9,251 bases of DNA, from assembly GCA_031270755.1 (NCBI GenBank), contig JAISWV010000289.1, forward strand, positions 1-9,251, read 5' to 3'. This document shows, one piece after another, positions 7,001-9,251 of this stretch. The DNA comes from Synergistaceae bacterium (GTDB lineage: Bacteria; Synergistota; Synergistia; Synergistales; Aminobacteriaceae). A program made the position numbers and the translations under genes. Numbering within the stretch: position 1 is the first letter of the stretch; every line of letters starts with the position of its first letter. The notes below the pieces were generated by a model. The model saw only the letters and a list, made by a program, of their open reading frames with translations, was not told where the DNA came from and ran no database searches.

Positions 7001-7296
7001 CGAAGAACGGCGACCTGGCGTGCGCGGCGGAGGCTCTGCTGTCCGGCCTCCATGTCCTGTGGAAGGAGCCGCCGGGCGAGGGCGGGGCCGAGAGGAGAGG
7101 CGCGCCCGACGCGTCGCTTTTGAGGGAACTCCGTGAATATTGCGCGCGGTATGACGCGGCGGGCATGGAAAGGGTGCTGTCAGAGCTGGAGCGATACATT
7201 TACGAATCTCAGGGCGACTTGATAGAATGGCTGAGGAAACAAGTGGACGACTTGGAATATGGGCAAATCTTCGAACGCCTGGAAAACGTGGGATAA
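4060..7296 (+). CDS. Membrane hybrid histidine kinase HK2 (Cache-PAS-HisKA-HATPase-REC-Hpt)
   Basis: A 1078-residue protein starting at TTG. TM1 (about 8-28, VFLVSFFLMLAGITV) and TM2 (about 288-307) flank a periplasmic region of about 255 residues that looks like a Cache sensor. Typical blocks are TVTNAKGVVLSRPH, GLFYGIPVTKDGNVVGAIVAGVDL and LYKPFIFNGEKVGILAAGL. No HAMP domain follows TM2; a short helix leads to a PAS domain (about 318-445). Then come HisKA with His461 (SHEIRTP), HATPase_c (ILNNILSNAFKYT, DTGIGI, GTGLGL), a receiver with Asp720/721, phospho-acceptor Asp766, Thr799 and Lys821, a repeat-containing linker (873-897), Hpt with His946 (VHGLKGSS), and the same C-terminal tail as HK1 (about 1017-1078). 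All catalytic residues are present. It should sense an extracellular small molecule and feed a phosphorelay; the ligand is unknown. It starts 13 bases after HK1, so it is operonic with it. Domain calls are firm; the Cache subtype is less so. Confidence 0.93.
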   Translation: MTKLKIGGRVFLVSFFLMLAGITVTSMVSGFVFIEAMRDEMDSTLFATTYSLNVELNAIFERMKMKLFDQPLIDTDEIIGLIERNDLQTLNKRMLMYLRMSEFNTLTVTNAKGVVLSRPHAPDRVGDDVSAKGYVRPALNGQEVRTIEAGTTINLGLFYGIPVTKDGNVVGAIVAGVDLQKTSVIDRLANLHGAEVSIYYGDRRINTTIRENGRRAVGVKAPPKVADAVLGRGESLYEELTMRDGSTLRTLYKPFIFNGEKVGILAAGLTTRVLDRAIQNAIYRIEASAAVFMLLSIGVSYVFSRNIAKLSSEKTKQELFLNLLMKNTPDAILILETNENLIDCSDVFLHRPRGHESKQIEGKTFAEVLKDFLNAEEIQHLRRGFAEAVKDKKSISLDKIIDFRREDGPRSYTVRFSPMFDADGATLGCVVMFHDLTDLQLAQHAEAALQAKSVFLANISHEIRTPLNAVIGLSEIELRNSLPRETHDNLEKIYRSSGTLLNIINDILDISKIDSGNFEIALADYDFSNMISDTIHLNVVRLASKPVVFEPRVDENIPRRLCGDELRVKQILNNILSNAFKYTQEGKVTLEVSCERRKRYVYLAFVVSDTGIGIKIEDLGKLFLEYSQLSTQANRKIEGTGLGLAICKNLVNLMNGTIEVESEYGKGSCFSVKIRQKIVDPTPIGSEMAQNLRTFRLMENRGVKELERTPMPYGKVLVVDDVITNLDVAKGLMTPYGLTVHCVSSGKQAIELVREGKHIYDVIFMDHMMPEMDGIETVRIIRGGIGTEYAETVPVIALTANAIVGNEAMFLENGFQAYLPKPIDVTHLDSLLNQWVRDRRLHEAPGLPKPRESAKEPAMEDAPAAKTLAENLNMEQLSIGSLSTGSFNIGSLNIEGLNAEAGCSRFGGEEAYRKVLRSYGTHTPELLDKLREVREETLSEYAIAVHGLKGSSYGICADGIGKMAEELEFAAKRGDLETVRAKNGDLACAAEALLSGLHVLWKEPPGEGGAERRGAPDASLLRELREYCARYDAAGMERVLSELERYIYESQGDLIEWLRKQVDDLEYGQIFERLENVG
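6676..6750 (+). repeat. 15-bp tandem repeat coding pentapeptides in the REC-Hpt linker of HK2
   Basis: Five in-frame 15-bp units encode NMEQL-SIGSL-STGSF-NIGSL-NIEGL. The central three are the most alike: AGTATTGGGAGTTTA (6691-6705), AGTACTGGGAGTTTC (6706-6720) and AATATTGGAAGTTTA (6721-6735), two mismatches apart between the first and each of the others. The first and last units are more degenerate. The block is AT-rich within GC-richer coding sequence. The last unit matches the NIEGL found once in HK1, so the array looks like an expansion of an ancestral linker motif. Confidence 0.85.
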
Positions 7297-7301
7297 GGAG
7301 A
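7295..7301 (+). promoter_or_regulatory. Ribosome binding site that decides the GTG start of HK3
   Basis: AAGGAGA overlaps the HK2 stop codon (TAA 7294-7296). Its AAGGAG core ends six bases before GTG 7307. The overlap suggests translational coupling between HK2 and HK3. Confidence 0.75.
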
Positions 7302-7306
7302 CGAAA

Positions 7307-9251
7307 GTGGCCAGATTGAAGATAGGCGGCAGAGTTTTCCTTGTGAGCTTCTTTTTGGTGTTGGCTGGGGTGACGGTGACCTCCACCATCAGCAGTCTCG
7401 AGTTCGTGAAAGCGATGGGCGATGAAATGGACGACACCGTTCTCGTCGCGGCCAACGGCCTGAGCAAAGAAATAGACGCGATGATCCGGCGCACGAAACT
7501 CTTCAATCAGGTTGTCGGCGGCATGAGGGAACTTCCGGAGCTCATCGAGCGAGGCAACAGCACCGGTCTGAACCAATGGCTGCGCCCGTACATTGCCGTT
7601 TCCGAGTTCGATTTCATCATCATCACGGACGCCAGGGGCAACGTGTTGAGCCGCCCTCACGATCCATACCGCATTGGAGACAACATCTCCGGGAGGGAAT
7701 ACGTTCGTTCGGCCCTGATGGGAGCGTCCGCCCTGACCTTCGGTAAAGGAAGCCTGACGGACCTGGGGCTCTTTCACAGCGTTCCGGTCAAAAAAGATTC
7801 CCGGGTCATCGGTACGCTGATCGTCGGGATCGACTTGCGGAATCCCAATATCGTGGACCAGCTTGCCAATATGTATCGGGCCGAGGTGACGTTTTTTTAC
7901 GGAGACGAAAGGATCAACACGACCGTCCGAAACGGAGGAAAGCGGCTCGTCAAAACAAAGGCGCCCCCTGACGTGGCAGACGCCGTTCTGGTCAAGGGCG
8001 GATCCTATTCTGGAAACTTGAAAACACCGGAAGGATCCACGCTGCGCACCGTTTACAAGCCGTTCATGTTTGGCGGGGAGAGGGTTGGCATCCTGGCGGC
8101 GGGGGTGTCCACTCAGCCTCTCGACCGCGCCGCCCGGGGCGCGCTGTACCGTGTGGCGGCCTCGGCGGTGATCTTCATTCTCCTTGCTATGGGAGTTTCT
8201 TATATATTCTCCAGGAACATCGCGAAACTCTCCTCGGAAAAAACCAAACAGGAGCTTTTCCGCAGCCTGCTCATGAAAAACACCCCGGACGCCATTCTCA
8301 TCCTCGATACAAACGAGGACCTCATCGATTGTTCCGATGTCTTTTTACGCCAATCCCAAACTGATGAACTCAAACAGGCCAGAAGCCGAACTTTTTCCGA
8401 GGCCCTGGAGGATTTTCTGAGCGCCAAAGAAATCGACCACCTGAGGAAGGCATTTGCGGAGGCAATAAAAGACAAAAAAAGCGTATCTTTGGACAAGATC
8501 ATTTGTTTCCGTCACGAAGACAACCCCCGCAGCTACACCGTCCGATTTGCCCCCATGCTCGACGCCGAAGGGGCCACGCTGGGGTGTGTGGTCATGTTTC
8601 ACGACCTTACGGATCTTCAAATGGCCCAGCACGCCGAGGCCGCTTTGCAGGCAAAGAGCGTCTTCCTCGCCAATATCAGCCACGAGATTCGTACCCCCCT
8701 CAACGCTGTGATCGGCCTGAGCGAAATAGAACTGCGCAATTCCCTGCCCCGGGAGACCCACGACAACCTGGAGAAAATATACCGGTCCAGCGCCACCTTG
8801 CTCAACATCATCAACGATATTCTGGACATCTCGAAGATCGATTCCGGAAACTTCGATATCGCGCCGGCCGATTACGATTTCGCGAACATGATCAGCGACA
8901 CGATTCACCTGAATATCGTGCGTCTCGCGTCGAAGCCCGTGGTCTTCGAGCCTCAAGTGGACGAAGACATCCCGAAACAGCTGCGCGGGGACGAACTGAG
9001 GGTGAAACAGATCCTCAACAACATCCTCTCCAATGCCTTCAAGTACACCCGCGAGGGGAAGGTAACGTTGGAGGTCGCCTGTGAGCGGAGAGGAAAAAAC
9101 GCATGTCTCTCGTTCACGGTGAGCGACACGGGAATCGGCATCAAAAAAGAGGACCTCGGCAAGCTTTTTTTAGAATACAACCAATTGAGCACCCAGGCGA
9201 ACCGAAAAATCGAAGGGACCGGCCTGGGGCTTTCCATTTGCAAAAACTTAG
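7307..9251 (+). CDS. Membrane hybrid histidine kinase HK3, partial (Cache-PAS-HisKA-HATPase, 3' end missing)
   Basis: The frame is open from GTG 7307 to the last base, giving 648 complete codons with no stop. Layout follows HK2: TM1 (about 8-28, VFLVSFFLVLAGVTV), a periplasmic Cache-like region with IIITDARGNVLSRPH, GLFHSVPVKKDSRVIGTLIVGIDL and VYKPFMFGGERVGILAAGV, TM2 (about 286-305, ending GVSYIFSRN), no HAMP, a PAS domain (about 315-440), HisKA with His459 (SHEIRTP), and HATPase_c with N-box Asn576, G1 box DTGIGI from Asp607 and G2 box GTGLGL from 637. The window ends just after that G2 box. By analogy with HK2, a receiver, Hpt domain and tail should follow in roughly 1.3 kb more. From TM2 onward it aligns to HK2 without a gap at a constant offset, whereas the sensor half is far more diverged and two codons shorter overall. 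It starts 10 bases after HK2. The truncation is the window edge, not a visible mutation. Confidence 0.92.
   Translation, partial: MARLKIGGRVFLVSFFLVLAGVTVTSTISSLEFVKAMGDEMDDTVLVAANGLSKEIDAMIRRTKLFNQVVGGMRELPELIERGNSTGLNQWLRPYIAVSEFDFIIITDARGNVLSRPHDPYRIGDNISGREYVRSALMGASALTFGKGSLTDLGLFHSVPVKKDSRVIGTLIVGIDLRNPNIVDQLANMYRAEVTFFYGDERINTTVRNGGKRLVKTKAPPDVADAVLVKGGSYSGNLKTPEGSTLRTVYKPFMFGGERVGILAAGVSTQPLDRAARGALYRVAASAVIFILLAMGVSYIFSRNIAKLSSEKTKQELFRSLLMKNTPDAILILDTNEDLIDCSDVFLRQSQTDELKQARSRTFSEALEDFLSAKEIDHLRKAFAEAIKDKKSVSLDKIICFRHEDNPRSYTVRFAPMLDAEGATLGCVVMFHDLTDLQMAQHAEAALQAKSVFLANISHEIRTPLNAVIGLSEIELRNSLPRETHDNLEKIYRSSATLLNIINDILDISKIDSGNFDIAPADYDFANMISDTIHLNIVRLASKPVVFEPQVDEDIPKQLRGDELRVKQILNNILSNAFKYTREGKVTLEVACERRGKNACLSFTVSDTGIGIKKEDLGKLFLEYNQLSTQANRKIEGTGLGLSICKNL
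8042..9251 (+). repeat. Diverged direct repeat of HK2 sequence (counterpart 4801-6010)
   Basis: From the end of the sensor to the window end, HK3 matches HK2 at a constant offset of 3241 bases with no indel I can see. Several long stretches are nearly or fully identical in DNA, for example around 8223-8260 and 8640-8690. More than 50 consecutive residues around the phospho-acceptor His are the same in both proteins. This marks a tandem gene duplication with a unit of about 3.24 kb. Confidence 0.85.

Noticed and set aside
7297..7306. Possible frameshift or fusion between HK2 and HK3
   Set aside because: HK2 ends at a clean TAA after a complete tail domain, and HK3 begins at a GTG with a strong ribosome binding site and a complete TM1. 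They are separate genes.
6719..7777. Antisense reading frame across the HK2-HK3 junction
   Set aside because: It covers the HK2 Hpt domain, tail and the start of HK3, all well supported on +. Its translation is low-complexity Ser/Arg/Pro.

Overview
The window carries a single-strand, co-directional signal-transduction cluster, all on +. The genes are packed, the base composition is moderately GC-rich by eye, and there is no RNA gene, insertion sequence or CRISPR array. No taxonomic marker is present. The kinase architecture is a PAS-HisKA-HATPase-REC-Hpt hybrid with a conserved tail after the Hpt domain. From memory, this resembles kinases expanded in Synergistota, Treponema and some Clostridia. 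A Synergistota-like anaerobe is my best guess, with low confidence.

Layout: (1) 1-290 is the C-terminal end of an HD-GYP protein, the c-di-GMP phosphodiesterase family. (2) 291-429 is a short non-coding gap with a weak terminator candidate and the ribosome binding site of the next gene. (3) 430-1578 is a FIST_N/FIST_C sensor protein of 382 aa. (4) 1602-4046 is a soluble hybrid histidine kinase (HK1), starting almost directly after the FIST stop. (5) 4060-7296 is a membrane hybrid histidine kinase (HK2, 1078 aa) with a periplasmic Cache-type sensor. (6) 7307 to the window end is a third kinase (HK3), a close tandem paralogue of HK2, cut off inside its ATPase domain.

How they may work together (inference): the FIST protein probably feeds HK1, because stand-alone FIST proteins such as NosP act with a kinase encoded next to them. 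HK2 and HK3 would read extracellular ligands through diverged Cache domains while keeping nearly the same catalytic core. HK1 and HK2 each carry a full His-Asp-His phosphorelay but no output domain, so they need a separate response regulator. The HD-GYP protein just upstream is a candidate if its unseen N-terminus carries a receiver domain.

The points most worth a second look are the FIST-kinase pairing beside an HD-GYP gene, the tandem kinase array with sensor-specific divergence, the 15-bp in-frame repeats in inter-domain linkers, and the conserved C-terminal domain after the Hpt domain that I cannot assign to a named family.
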